Shown: positions 25,278 to 35,900 of the stretch, piece by piece | Position numbering within the stretch: position 1 is the stretch's first letter | Layout of the letters: every line of letters begins with the position of its first letter | NCBI GenBank assembly: GCA_937959275.1 | Contig: CALGLU010000048.1 | Location: 1 to 64,000, forward strand | Origin: an uncultured Saprospiraceae bacterium | GTDB lineage: Bacteria; Bacteroidota; Bacteroidia; Chitinophagales; Saprospiraceae | Direction: 5' to 3' | Length of the DNA: 64,000 nucleotides | Program-made: the position numbers and the translations under genes | The notes under the pieces: model-generated | What the model saw: the letters and a program-made list of their open reading frames with translations, nothing else | Database searches by the model: none | What the model was told of the DNA's origin: nothing

Positions 25278-25958
25278 ATGAAATGGATTCTTCAGTTTTT
25301 AACGTCTAGTATTGGACAAAAACTTATAATGAGTCTCACGGGCTTATTTTTGATCTTATTCCTCACCGTACACTTAATCGGTAATCTGTCTTTACTCAAA
25401 TCTGATGGTGGAGCCGCCTTTAATGCCTACTCTGATTTTATGGGTCATAATCCTCTGATTCAGATCATCTCTAAGGGAAATTTCTTTTTTATATTCCTGC
25501 ATGCGATACAAGGCTTCGTTCTTTATTTTAAAAATAAAGGGGCGAAAGGGTCTAAATATGCGGGAAAGGCAAAAGACAAGACAAGTTGGGCATCAAAAAA
25601 TATGGCTTTGTTAGGGACACTCCTGCTCGCCTTTATATTAATGCATCTAGGTCATTTTTATGTCAGATTCAAATTCTTTAATGATATGCCTATGGTGAAT
25701 CAAGATGGAGCTGACATCCTAAATACGTATCAAACCGTATCAGAAGTCTTTTCGAATCCGATCTGGATAATCTGTTATTTGATCGGCCTGGTAGCCTTAG
25801 CACTACACTTAAAACATGGCTTTGCAAGCGCATTCCAAACATTAGGTATCAACCATAAAAAATATACCCCAATCATCAAAGCCTTAGGAACAGGATATTC
25901 AATTTTGATTCCTATCGGTTTTGCGATCATTCCATTATATATGTATTTCATCAAGTAA
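25278..25958 (+). CDS. sdhC: Succinate dehydrogenase/fumarate reductase cytochrome b subunit
   Basis: 226 residues with five hydrophobic helices, the single-subunit (type B) membrane anchor usual in Bacteroidota. The first helix is SLTGLFLILFLTVHLIGNLS, with a heme-ligand His in TVHL; others occur at FIFLHAIQGFVLYF, ALLGTLLLAFILMHLGHFYV, IICYLIGLVALALHLKHGFA and the C-terminal YSILIPIGFAIIPLYMYF. It binds heme b and anchors SdhAB to the inner membrane, passing electrons to menaquinone. First gene of sdhCAB, 3 bp before sdhA. Confidence 0.93.
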   Translation: MKWILQFLTSSIGQKLIMSLTGLFLILFLTVHLIGNLSLLKSDGGAAFNAYSDFMGHNPLIQIISKGNFFFIFLHAIQGFVLYFKNKGAKGSKYAGKAKDKTSWASKNMALLGTLLLAFILMHLGHFYVRFKFFNDMPMVNQDGADILNTYQTVSEVFSNPIWIICYLIGLVALALHLKHGFASAFQTLGINHKKYTPIIKALGTGYSILIPIGFAIIPLYMYFIK

Positions 25959-25961
25959 TTA

Positions 25962-27962
25962 ATGAGTGACATGAAATTAGAAAATAAAGTCCCACCAGGT
26001 AATTTAGACGAAAAATGGACGAAATATAAATCGACGATGAACCTCGTCGCACCTAACAACAAAAGAAGAATTGAAGTCATTGTAGTTGGTACTGGTTTAG
26101 CTGGTGCTTCTGCAGCGGCTACGCTTGGAGAATTAGGCTATAAAGTCAAAGCATTTACCTTTCATGATAGCCCGCGTCGTGCACATAGTATTGCCGCTCA
26201 AGGTGGCATCAACGCAGCAAAGAATTATCAAAATGATGGTGATAGTATCTATCGATTATTTTACGATACGATCAAAGGTGGCGATTATAGAAGTCGAGAA
26301 GCTAACGTGCATAGATTAGCCGAGGCAAGCACAGAAATCATTGATCATTGTGTCGCTCAGGGTGTACCTTTTGCAAGGGAATATGGAGGCTTATTAGCCA
26401 ACAGATCTTTCGGTGGTGTCCAAGTCAGTCGTACCTTTTATGCAAGAGGTCAGACAGGACAGCAATTGCTAATCGGTGCATACCAAGGATTGTCTAGACA
26501 GATTGCAAAAGGAACAGTGACGATGTACAATCGACACGAAATGCTAGACCTGGTAAAAGTAGACGGCAAAGCTCGTGGCATCATTGCACGTAATCTATTA
26601 ACAGGAGAATTAGAAAGACATGCAGCACATTGTGTCATACTCGCTACTGGTGGTTATGGTAATGTGTATTATCTGTCTACAAACGCAATGGGTTCGAATG
26701 TAACCGCAGCATGGCGTGCAGTTAAGCGAGGAGCCTTAATGGCAAATCCTTGTATGTGCCAGATTCACCCAACATGCATACCTGTGTCAGGTGATTATCA
26801 ATCTAAGTTGACTCTGATGTCAGAGTCCCTCAGAAATGATGGTCGGGTCTGGGTGCCTAAAACGGTAGAGGATGCTAAAGCGATACAAGAAGGTCGCAAA
26901 ACAGGTCTTGATATAGCAGAAGAAGATCGTGATTATTATCTGGAGCGACGCTATCCGGCATTTGGAAATCTTGTGCCTCGGGATGTAGCTTCGCGTGCTG
27001 CCAAAGTCGCCTGTGATGAAGGGAAGGGTGTCAGCAAATCTGGACTTGCCGTTTATCTTGATTTTAGTTCTGCCATACAGCGCTATGGCCAGCAAGAAGC
27101 CAACTCACTAGGCATCCAAGCGAATGCAGCTAAGATCACAGAGCTTGGAACAGCTGTCATCGAAAAGAAATACGGTAACCTATTTCAGATGTATGAGAAG
27201 ATCACAGGAGAAAATCCATATGTGATGTCCATGAAAATATATCCGGCAATCCACTATGTGATGGGCGGCCTGTGGGTTGATTATAATTTAGAAACGAATG
27301 TGCCTGGTTTATTTGCGTTGGGAGAAGCGAACTTCTCTGATCATGGTGCCAATCGATTAGGTGCATCGGCGCTGATGCAGGGTCTTGCAGATGGCTATTT
27401 TGTGATACCATATACAATCGGGCAGTTCTTGTCAGGAGAGATTCGAACACCAGAGATCAGCAATGAAACAGCTGAATTTATGGCAGCAGAAAAAGAGACA
27501 AAAGAGCGTCTAGAAGGTTTGATGAATATTAAAGGCAATCAATCTGTGGAGAGTTTTCATAGACGCCTTGGTAAAATCATTTGGGAATACTGCGGCATGA
27601 GTCGAAATGCTGAAGGATTGAAAAAGGCACGGCAATTAGTGAGAGAACTAAAAGCTGAGTTTTATAAAGATGTCTTTATCCCTGGCACTATTGATGAGTT
27701 TAATCCAGAGCTAGAGAAAGCAGTTCGGGTAGCAGACTTTATGGAGTTGGGAGAGTTGATGACATTGGATGCGCTGGAGCGAAATGAGTCTTGTGGTGGT
27801 CACTTCCGCGAAGAGTTCACGACAGAAGAAGGGGAAGCCAAGAGAGATGACGATGGCTATGCGTTTGTATCCGCGTGGGAGTGGGATGATGACAATCCAA
27901 CTCTGCACAAAGAAGAACTTGTATTTGAAAATGTTGAATTGAAAACCAGAAGTTATAAATAA
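25962..27962 (+). CDS. sdhA: Succinate dehydrogenase flavoprotein subunit
   Basis: 666 residues. FAD-binding Rossmann motif [19 protein letters not shown] (~residues 36-54), the FAD-attachment region [18 protein letters not shown], the substrate-site loop [26 protein letters not shown] and [20 protein letters not shown] are all recognisable. It oxidises succinate to fumarate with covalently bound FAD at the cytoplasmic face. The long form with extra insertions is the Bacteroidota/epsilon-type SdhA/FrdA; reduction of fumarate is also possible. It overlaps sdhB by one base (TAATG). Confidence 0.95.
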   Translation: MSDMKLENKVPPGNLDEKWTKYKSTMNLVAPNNKRRIEVIVVGTGLAGASAAATLGELGYKVKAFTFHDSPRRAHSIAAQGGINAAKNYQNDGDSIYRLFYDTIKGGDYRSREANVHRLAEASTEIIDHCVAQGVPFAREYGGLLANRSFGGVQVSRTFYARGQTGQQLLIGAYQGLSRQIAKGTVTMYNRHEMLDLVKVDGKARGIIARNLLTGELERHAAHCVILATGGYGNVYYLSTNAMGSNVTAAWRAVKRGALMANPCMCQIHPTCIPVSGDYQSKLTLMSESLRNDGRVWVPKTVEDAKAIQEGRKTGLDIAEEDRDYYLERRYPAFGNLVPRDVASRAAKVACDEGKGVSKSGLAVYLDFSSAIQRYGQQEANSLGIQANAAKITELGTAVIEKKYGNLFQMYEKITGENPYVMSMKIYPAIHYVMGGLWVDYNLETNVPGLFALGEANFSDHGANRLGASALMQGLADGYFVIPYTIGQFLSGEIRTPEISNETAEFMAAEKETKERLEGLMNIKGNQSVESFHRRLGKIIWEYCGMSRNAEGLKKARQLVRELKAEFYKDVFIPGTIDEFNPELEKAVRVADFMELGELMTLDALERNESCGGHFREEFTTEEGEAKRDDDGYAFVSAWEWDDDNPTLHKEELVFENVELKTRSYK

Positions 27963-28705
27963 TGAAGTTAACATTAAAAATCTGGAGAGAGGGAGGTATG
28001 TATGCGTCTGGCAAATTAGAAACCTACAAGGTGGAAGCCGACGAGCATATGTCTTTTTTGGAAATGCTGGATGTCTTAAATCAGCAATTAATTGAAGAGA
28101 AAAAAGATCCTGTGGCATTTGATCACGATTGCCGTGAAGGCATCTGTGGTTCGTGTAGCATGGTGATTAATGGGCAACCCCACGGTCCTCAGAAAGGGAC
28201 GACAGCCTGTCAACTTCATATGAGGTCTTATAAAAATGGAGATACAATCACGATAGAGCCATTTCGAGCTAAATCATTTCCTGTGATTAAAGATTTAGTT
28301 GTTGATCGTTCGGCCTTTGATCGTATCATCCAGGCGGGTGGCTATGTGTCAGTGAATACGGGTCAGGCGCCTGATGGGAATGCGATACCGATAGAGGGAG
28401 ATACAGCTGGGAAGGCATTTGACGCGGCAACGTGTATTGGTTGTGGAGCTTGCGTGGCTGCATGTCCAAATGGCTCTGCGATGTTATTTACATCAGCTAA
28501 GGTTGCACACCTAGGTTTATTGCCACAAGGGAAAGTCGAGCATGAAGCAAGATCGCAGAAGATGGTCGCGCAGATGGACAAAGAGGGCTTTGGGATGTGC
28601 TCGAATGTTGGCGCTTGCGAAGCTGAATGTCCTAAGGAAATATCCTTAGAAAATATAGCTCGGTTAAATCGATCTTATATTGCTTCGGTCTTTTCTTCTG
28701 AGTAA
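27962..28705 (+). CDS. sdhB: Succinate dehydrogenase iron-sulfur subunit
   Basis: 247 residues. The N-terminal ferredoxin domain carries [19 protein letters not shown] plus a downstream TACQLHM Cys for [2Fe-2S]. The C-terminal domain has [17 protein letters not shown] and [17 protein letters not shown] for [4Fe-4S] and [3Fe-4S]. It transfers electrons from SdhA to the cytochrome b subunit. The start overlaps the sdhA stop by one base, so translation is coupled. A strong terminator follows 33 bp after the stop. Confidence 0.95.
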   Translation: MKLTLKIWREGGMYASGKLETYKVEADEHMSFLEMLDVLNQQLIEEKKDPVAFDHDCREGICGSCSMVINGQPHGPQKGTTACQLHMRSYKNGDTITIEPFRAKSFPVIKDLVVDRSAFDRIIQAGGYVSVNTGQAPDGNAIPIEGDTAGKAFDAATCIGCGACVAACPNGSAMLFTSAKVAHLGLLPQGKVEHEARSQKMVAQMDKEGFGMCSNVGACEAECPKEISLENIARLNRSYIASVFSSE

Positions 28706-28737
28706 GCAAATTAGATATAAATAAAACTTTATGGATT

Positions 28738-28775
28738 AAACTCCTTAGTGTTCTAACCGCTAAGGAGTTTTTTTA
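28738..28775 (+). terminator. Rho-independent terminator of the sdhCAB operon
   Basis: Perfect 11-bp stem AAACTCCTTAG / CTAAGGAGTTT (28738-28748 and 28760-28770) with an 11-base loop, running directly into TTTTTTTATTT. It ends sdhCAB 33 bp past the sdhB stop. Confidence 0.92.
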
Positions 28776-28931
28776 TTTCTACATAGTTAGCAATTTAAGG
28801 TTTTGGAAAACACAAATTGAGTGAGTCTACAATCCAAAGGCATTTCTTCATAATTACGAAAAAAAACTTAATCTAAGCCATGCACATTATGCCTTTTACT
28901 TCGTTTCCTATAAAACAACAACAATCACCGA

Positions 28932-29417
28932 TTGTCGAATCTACCTTACATATTCAGTTCTCTAGTTCTCATTTTATTCTCTATTGAGACAACTGAAGGC
29001 CCGCATCTATTAATTAAAGAAATTAATAGTATTCGGACCCATGGCTATCTTTGCGGTAGTGATAGCTTGCCTGTAGCAGATACACTCATATGGAGTGAAA
29101 AATTAGCCATCACAGCAAAGCAACATGCCCAAGACATGCATGACGACGGCTACTTTTCACACTATAACCGCCTTAACCATGATGTCGGACAGCGCGCAGA
29201 TTCAGTTCATTATGAATGGAATCAGATTGGTGAAAACATCGCTATTGGCTATCTCTCGGATTACGATGTGATGAGAGCATGGTTAGAAAGCCCTGAGCAT
29301 TGTGAGATGATTATGTATCCGCACATCTCCGAGATGGGTGCAGCTAGAGTAGGAGATTATTGGGTTGTCAATTTTGGCAAGCCTGATTCAGTGTTAGGGC
29401 TTGAACAAGATAAGTGA
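28932..29417 (+). CDS. Secreted CAP (SCP/PR-1) domain protein
   Basis: 161 residues. No in-frame ATG lies between the upstream stop (28911-28913) and the domain; the best start is TTG 28932, which gives a signal peptide (MSNLPYIFSSLVLILFS). The CAP domain follows: LIKEINSIRTHGYLCG, LIWSEKLAITAKQHAQDM, DDGYFSHYNRLN, IGENIAIGY, MRAWLESPEHCEMIMYPHIS and EMGAARVGDYWVVNFGKP, with the cavity residues His and Glu of the CAP tetrad visible in SHYN, GENIA and SPEH. Bacterial CAP proteins of the YkwD type are extracytoplasmic and mostly of unknown biochemistry. It converges on the LytTR gene. Confidence 0.82.
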   Translation: MSNLPYIFSSLVLILFSIETTEGPHLLIKEINSIRTHGYLCGSDSLPVADTLIWSEKLAITAKQHAQDMHDDGYFSHYNRLNHDVGQRADSVHYEWNQIGENIAIGYLSDYDVMRAWLESPEHCEMIMYPHISEMGAARVGDYWVVNFGKPDSVLGLEQDK

Positions 29418-29454
29418 CAAACAGCTCATAAATAAATTCCATCTTTCACATCCC

Positions 29455-30174
29455 TCATCCTATAAACCGCTTAAAAGCAGCCCGATTCTTTTTGCCAATA
29501 GGCAACTGCTTCCCATTTTTCATCAAGACAAAATTGCCCTCCAGATAATCTATAAACAATCTGTTAATAATCACTGATTTATGAATCTTGAAAAAGTCGT
29601 TTTCAGGGAGCTGGTTTGTAAAAGAGCTTAGCGTTTTTGGTGTAAGATGGAATTCGTCGCCTAGCCAGACTTTTACATAGTTTCCATAGCTCTCGAGATA
29701 ATAGATGTCTTTAAAGTTAATGTTGATGAGTTTTTTATCTGCTTTAATAAACAGTTGTGTCGCTTCTTCTGGAGTTACATCGATCGTACTCGTCTTACTA
29801 GTTGTCGTATTTTTAAATTGAAATATTTCAAAGGCCTTATTCGTCGCCTTTAAAAACCGATCGAACCGAAAGGGTTTGAGTAAATAGTCACACACATCTA
29901 GCTCAAAACTTTCTAAAGCATGTTCCTGGTAGGCTGATGTAATAATGACGATAGGCTTTACACTCAATGTCTTCAAAAAATCAAGTCCTGTCAATTTAGG
30001 CATATTGATATCAAGAAAGATGAGATCAACGTGTTTAGACTTTAATATCGAAAGTGCCTCTGTCGCTAGATGGCATTGTCCAACAACTTCAATAAAATCA
30101 ACATCCTTTACGTATTCTAAAATGACCTTATGTGCCAGCGGTTCGTCGTCGATTATTAGCGCTTTTAATGTCAT
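29455..30174 (-). CDS. LytTR-family response regulator
   Basis: 239 residues. A receiver domain (MTLKALIIDDEPLAHKVI; phosphoacceptor Asp in VDLIFLDINMPKLTGLDFL; Thr/Ser in PIVIITSAY; Lys in CDYLLKPFRFDRFLK) is followed by a LytTR DNA-binding domain (~140-239) with DIYYLESYGNYVKVWL, FFKIHKSVIINRLFIDY and LPIGKKNRAAFKRFIG. It is the cognate regulator of the LytS-type kinase upstream; the two overlap by four bases (ATGA). The divergent ABC/M1 peptidase genes are the nearest candidate targets. Confidence 0.93.
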   Translation of the reverse strand: MTLKALIIDDEPLAHKVILEYVKDVDFIEVVGQCHLATEALSILKSKHVDLIFLDINMPKLTGLDFLKTLSVKPIVIITSAYQEHALESFELDVCDYLLKPFRFDRFLKATNKAFEIFQFKNTTTSKTSTIDVTPEEATQLFIKADKKLININFKDIYYLESYGNYVKVWLGDEFHLTPKTLSSFTNQLPENDFFKIHKSVIINRLFIDYLEGNFVLMKNGKQLPIGKKNRAAFKRFIG

Positions 30175-31691
30175 TGAAGTTTTAGTTTTAATATAGCACT
30201 ATATTGATTATGCTGTTCGAAGCTTTCTAAACTGTGTTTATCAGGATAACGAAGCTCCATTCTACGTTTTAAATTTTTCAAACCAATTCCTGCATCAGTA
30301 TCCAGTTTTTCCTCTATCGAATTGACCGCAGTAAATACCAAATCGTTTTGATCGCTAGTTAGGCTCAAATGTAAATAGCAATTTCCTTCCGCAGGTTCAA
30401 TTCCATGCTTGAAGGCATTTTCGACAAAGGTAATAAACAACAAAGGAGGAATCTGTTGCTCCTTATCAGAAATAGTTATGTCAAACTTATAATCCAGTTT
30501 TTTGTGTAATCTAATTTGCTGAAGTTGTACGTAGTCTTCAATATATTTAAGCTCCTCCTTCAATGGAACAAAATCTTCTTTGCCTTTATAAATTACATAA
30601 CGCATCAACTCTGAAAGTTGCAAAATCACTTCAGGTGTCTGCTTATCTTTTGTGATACTCAGAGCGTATAGATTATTCAGAGTGTTGAAAAAGAAATGCG
30701 GATTAATTTGTTGTTTGAGCAAATTGAGTTCAGTAGCAGATTTTTCTTTCTCTAGATTCACAATTTCATTACTCTGGCGAAACCATTCATTAGAAATAAT
30801 AATAGGTACAGATAACAACATAATAAGAAAAGCTAAACCACCTCCATCATCTGAGAATGTTTTTCCATCTGGTTGAAAAAACTCTAATCCCAATTCTGAA
30901 CTTATTGGCAACACTCTTAGGAACATAATAAATAGAGGATAAAAAATGAGAATAACTGCCGCTACTGAAAAACCATAAAAAATAACGCCTTTTTCTTTCA
31001 ATAATTTTGGGATTAAAAAATGCTTATTGATGTGATAATAAAAATAATATAACAGGAGAATAATCAAGAATTGGAAAACAAAAAAAATAAATTTGACTGC
31101 GAGCATGGCTCCTGAAAATACCGTAATATTATCAATACCACTCCCTACACGAAATATCCCAACTACTGACAAAAATATAGACAAGAGTAACACAACGACT
31201 AATAACATTTTATCCACGGATATAACCTGAGTCCAGATTTTAGTTTTTAGTTTATCCTTAAAATAGTTTTGAAATACGAGGCCAAGTTCTGTACATAAAA
31301 CAGACCCACTCGTAACCAACAAAAAGGAAAGTGCAAACGTAGAATAGTCTTCAAGTTGATGACTATGCTGATGTTCTTGAATGACAAACCTCATTATTGA
31401 TTCACTATTCAATGGTAGAATTATTAACCAAACAATCATACAGAAAATCCATAGCGCAACCACCACTTTGAAAGGGAGTGATGATAATAGAGTTCTTCTA
31501 AAAAAAGCGAAGATCAGAACAGGACTATACACAATACACAGCTTTCCAAATATCTGAATATAATTAAGCCAGCTATCTTTCATAACTGACATCATCAACA
31601 AATAGCTCATAAACAGAAGCAATGTCATGAATATCCATAAGGTATTCTCAGTGAAAATAGATACCGCCTTTTTACTAAATGCCTCCATCAT
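30171..31691 (-). CDS. LytS-type sensor histidine kinase (His_kinase family)
   Basis: 506 residues. The N-terminal ~310 residues hold about eight hydrophobic helices and no recognisable extracellular sensor. A short coiled segment (NEIVNLEKEKSATELNLLKQ) leads into the His_kinase domain with the phosphoacceptor motif QQINPHFFFNTLNNLYALS, then LSELMRYVIYKG, EDYVQLQQIRL, and the ATP-binding parts LFITFVENAFKHGIE and GIGLKNLKRRMELRYP. It phosphorylates the LytTR regulator encoded immediately downstream (4-bp overlap). ATG 31691 is followed by a second ATG. The signal is unknown. Confidence 0.92.
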   Translation of the reverse strand: MMEAFSKKAVSIFTENTLWIFMTLLLFMSYLLMMSVMKDSWLNYIQIFGKLCIVYSPVLIFAFFRRTLLSSLPFKVVVALWIFCMIVWLIILPLNSESIMRFVIQEHQHSHQLEDYSTFALSFLLVTSGSVLCTELGLVFQNYFKDKLKTKIWTQVISVDKMLLVVVLLLSIFLSVVGIFRVGSGIDNITVFSGAMLAVKFIFFVFQFLIILLLYYFYYHINKHFLIPKLLKEKGVIFYGFSVAAVILIFYPLFIMFLRVLPISSELGLEFFQPDGKTFSDDGGGLAFLIMLLSVPIIISNEWFRQSNEIVNLEKEKSATELNLLKQQINPHFFFNTLNNLYALSITKDKQTPEVILQLSELMRYVIYKGKEDFVPLKEELKYIEDYVQLQQIRLHKKLDYKFDITISDKEQQIPPLLFITFVENAFKHGIEPAEGNCYLHLSLTSDQNDLVFTAVNSIEEKLDTDAGIGLKNLKRRMELRYPDKHSLESFEQHNQYSAILKLKLQ

Positions 31692-31928
31692 TAAATTGTA
31701 CTCGTCTAATTAATTTCAAGTAACAATAAAAGCTCCGTTCTTTCAAATCTTACTTATGAAAGGTAGTTTTTTCATGATTAAAGTGATTATACAGTAGAAT
31801 ACTCTAAAGAAACACATAAGGCACATAAGTCTTATGTTACTTTTACAAGACACATCAGGAAGAAGAAGAATTAAAATGTACTCGTCGAGTACGTTAATCA
31901 CGAAAATCTTCCCCTTAACCATTCAAAG

Positions 31929-31959
31929 TTGTCATCTACTGTACTTCAGACCATATTTG
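31929..31959 (+). promoter_or_regulatory. Putative promoter of the ABC/M1 operon
   Basis: TTG (31929-31931) is separated by 20 bases from CATATTTG (31952-31959), which matches TAnnTTTG at seven of eight positions, close to the ATG at 31973. If used, the leader would be only a few bases long. Confidence 0.35.
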
Positions 31960-31972
31960 AAGAAAATATTCA

Positions 31973-32860
31973 ATGATGAATCTATCCATATCTAATCTCA
32001 CTAAGGTTTATAATAACGGGGTCAAAGCTGTTGACAATTTAAATCTCGAAATCGGGACAGGCATGTTTGGCCTCTTAGGTCCTAACGGAGCAGGAAAATC
32101 AACCTTAATGCGAACTATCGCAACCTTACAAAATCCAGATTCAGGTTCTATCCTATTTAAAGACATCGATGTTTTGAATGATCCGATGAGCCTGCGCAAA
32201 ATATTAGGCTACTTACCACAAGAATTTGGTGTCTATCCAAAAGTGTCTGCATTAAATCTCCTAAACTATTTTGCAACCTTAAAAGGCATTGCATCTAAAA
32301 AAGAACGAGGTATATTGATTGATAAAATCCTAGAACTCACTAATCTCTACGACGTACGTAAGAAAAAAGTAAGCGGCTATTCTGGTGGGATGAAACAACG
32401 ATTCGGGATTGCCCAAATCCTGTTGAATAATCCTCAGCTGATTATTGTAGATGAACCTACTGCCGGGCTCGATCCTGCAGAACGTCAACGCTTTCTAAAT
32501 ATTTTAAGAGAGGTCGGTATGGAAAACACAGTTATTTTTTCAACACACATTGTTGAGGATGTCAAAGAGCTTTGTACTGAAATGGCCATCATGAATGGTG
32601 GGGCTATTCTTCAACAAACCACTCCAATGGCTGCAACGAAAAACATTAATGGAGAAATGTGGACATCCCGTATTCAACGTGATGAATTAGAAACTGCCGA
32701 AGCCAAGTACGATGTGCTTTCTGCTAATTATAATCCAGACAATTCGATCAATATTCGTGTTCATGCAGCGATACAGCCAGCTGCAGAGTTTGTCGCCACT
32801 AAACCCGATTTGGAAGACGTCTATTTTATTGCTCTCAAACAGGCAACGGTTGCAGCTTAA
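31973..32860 (+). CDS. ABC transporter ATP-binding protein (ABC-2 type)
   Basis: 295 residues: Walker A GLLGPNGAGKSTLMRT (~35-50), Q-loop YLPQEFGVYPKVS, signature YSGGMKQRFGIAQ, Walker B LIIVDEPTAGLDPAERQ, and switch His in IFSTHIVEDVKEL. The C-terminal ~80 residues are a poorly conserved extension. It powers the permease encoded 77 bp downstream. ABC-2 systems of this kind are annotated for drug or peptide export or lipoprotein handling; the substrate here is unknown. Divergent from the LytS/LytTR pair. Confidence 0.92.
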   Translation: MMNLSISNLTKVYNNGVKAVDNLNLEIGTGMFGLLGPNGAGKSTLMRTIATLQNPDSGSILFKDIDVLNDPMSLRKILGYLPQEFGVYPKVSALNLLNYFATLKGIASKKERGILIDKILELTNLYDVRKKKVSGYSGGMKQRFGIAQILLNNPQLIIVDEPTAGLDPAERQRFLNILREVGMENTVIFSTHIVEDVKELCTEMAIMNGGAILQQTTPMAATKNINGEMWTSRIQRDELETAEAKYDVLSANYNPDNSINIRVHAAIQPAAEFVATKPDLEDVYFIALKQATVAA

Positions 32861-32937
32861 GCGTTTTTGGGAGACTCCTTTTTTTGAACCAAGCAATAGT
32901 CAACTCTGATCACTAAAACTCACTAAAGACAAAACTC

Positions 32938-35900
32938 ATGTTTACAACCATCTATACCTACGAATTAAAACACTGGATAAAACAACCAGCTATTTATATT
33001 TACGCCTTCTTCATCTTAGCTCTTGCTATAATGACAATGTCAGGAATGGCAGCAGAGGACAGTAACCGTTTTGGAGGACGAGTCATCAACTCATCAGTAT
33101 TCTTACTAGAGATGACGAGAAAATTCATACTTCTTTTGTTTCTAATTTTGCCTGCTGTATTTGGCTTGTCAATATATCGCGACTTTAGCACCCGAATGCA
33201 TACCATCTTGTATGCCTATCCATTTAGTAAGCGAGACTACCTGGCTGCTAAATATCTGTCAGCCTTTACCATTTTTATGGCTATAACTGCCATGTTGGGC
33301 TTGGGATATATTGTTGGTGCAGAATTAATTCCTGGTGCAAATCAAGAGCTTTTACAAAGCTTCAATCCTGTCGCTTATTTACAATTGTATGGTCTATTTA
33401 TTTTGCCAAATATAGTCTTGTTGAGTGGGATTGTCTTTTCTGTTGTGCTTTTGAGTCGTAACATATATGCTGGTTTTGTGACTGCATTATTATTACTGGT
33501 GATACAGCAAATTGCTGGAAGTCAATTAGTCGGCGGTAATGGTTCTTTATTGGCAGGTATGTTAGACCCTCTTGGCTTAAAGTCATTCGGATACTATACT
33601 AGTCAATGGACCGTTGATGATCGTAACAACAAGTTACTTCCTTTTGAAGGCGTTGTAATTTGGAATCGACTGCTGTGGTTAGCCGTTTCATTTGGAATCT
33701 TTTTTATAACCTATCGGAAGTTTAATTTTCATCAAGGTGCGCTGTCAATTATCAATACAAAACGCATCCAAGCTCAAAAGGCCGCTCAGCATTTTGGCAT
33801 GATTCACAAAGTTGTTTTGCCAAAGGCCAATTTTGATTTTTCTTTCTTACACAAATTAAGAGGGACTTGGCAATTAGCAAAAATCGACTTTAGATCTATT
33901 GTAACCAGTCGGTCCTTCTTATGCTTGGTGTTAGGAGGCTTGATCTTCGTGACTGTGGTAATGTCTACCGTAGATCCTCGATTAGGTACAGAAACTTTAC
34001 CCATGACGTGGCAATTATTAGAACTGCCCATTATCGTCTATGCAGGAGTGATTAATGTCATTACATTCCTCTATGCGGGGCTTTTGGTGCACAGAGGCAA
34101 ACTGGCAAATATGCATCAGTTAATTGACTCCACGCCTGTTGAGAATTGGATGTTATTGGGATCTAAATTTTTAGCTTTGGTTAAGATGCAAATGGTGCTT
34201 CTGTCTTTAGTTATGTTGGGTGGTATTTTTACTCAAATCATAAAAGGCTATTATAACTTTGAAATCGGGCAATACCTGTTTAATCTTTTTGGTATCAATT
34301 TAATACATTTTGCAATCTGGGCGATGCTGGCCTTATTCATTCAAACAGTCATAGATAATCCATACATTGGATTTTTCTTGTTGCTATTTGCACCAATAGG
34401 ATTTATAGGTCTATCAGAATTTGGACCTCAACATTTAGGCCTTGATTTTCTAGAGCAAATGATGTTTCGCTACAATCAAGCACCAGGAGATGTATTTGGT
34501 TTGAAATACTCTGATCTAGATGGTTATGGTGCGATGCTGCCAAGCTATTTCATATACAAATTTTATTGGGCGCTGGCAGGGTTACTCTTATTAGTTGCCA
34601 CATTGATGTTGTGGAATCGTGGGTTGCCTCAGTCATTTGTCGAACGATTGACCATAGGTAAACAAAGATTTTCAGGAAAATTAGCAGTCGGTTTTATGGT
34701 TATATTTTTTGCCTTCATCAGTCTTGGTGCTGGTTTGTATTATGAGTCAAATGTGACACATGACTATTTTACAAGAGGGCAAAAAATCGAACTCCTTACC
34801 GCAGCTGAAAAGAAATATAAACGCTATGAACATTATGTACAACCTAAAATCGTGTCAGTAAAAATGAACATGAATATATTTCCTGAGGAGCGACAGTTTA
34901 ATTCTGATGGCCAATATTGGCTTGTCAATAAATCAGAACAACCTATTGATACCCTAATCATTAATTATCTGACAGGTACGAATGCACACTATAGTTTCAA
35001 TAAATCAACTCAAATCGTTAGCAGAGATACGGTTGCTGATTTCTCACATTTTGACATATTGGTCTTATCTGAAAGCTTGGTGCCAGGTGACAGTATGCAC
35101 ATGACATTTACAAATCATAATGATCCGACCACATTATTGCGAACCAATGATTTTGTGAAATCCCAAGGTGCAATTATCAAAGACAATATTTTTCCTCGCT
35201 TTGGTAATTATCTAGAATTTGTCAGGAGCACTAATAATCTAGGAGGCAGAAGTAAGGCGCCGAAACCAAGTGAGGACCATGCTCATCATCATTCATATAT
35301 GGGAATGGACGCTGATCATGTTGATTTTGAAGCCATTATAAGTACTTCATCTAAACAAACAGCTATTGCACCTGGCGCATTGAAAAAGCATTGGGTAGAA
35401 AACAATCGAAATTATTATCACTATGAAACACAAAAAAAGATATGCATGTCCTATTTGTTTTTGTCTGGTGATTATGAATTGGCATCTGATACATGGCATG
35501 ATATTGATTTAGAAATATACTACGATAAAGATCATGCCTATAATATCAGCAGAATGATGAATGGCTTAAAAGCAGGACTTGATTATTGTACTGAAAACTT
35601 TAGTCCCTATCAATTTAAACAGGTACGTATTGTAGAGTTTTCACAAATAAATGGGCGCACGGCGCACGGATATCCTAGTGTTATTCCTACAGGAGAAGGG
35701 GCTGGGTTCATTGCAGATGTCGATGATTCTCCAGAGGGTGGCAACGACTTTGCATTTGGTACTGCAGTCCATGAAGTTGCTCATATGTGGTGGGGACACC
35801 AAGTCATGCCTTCAGAAACTAGAGGTGCAAAATTAATTGTAGAATCTATGGCTGTTTATGTCAGCATGAAAGTTGAGGAGCTAATAAATGGTGTGGACAA

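Noticed and set aside
27711-28118. Minus-strand frames over the sdhA/sdhB junction
   Set aside because: Antisense shadows of highly conserved genes.
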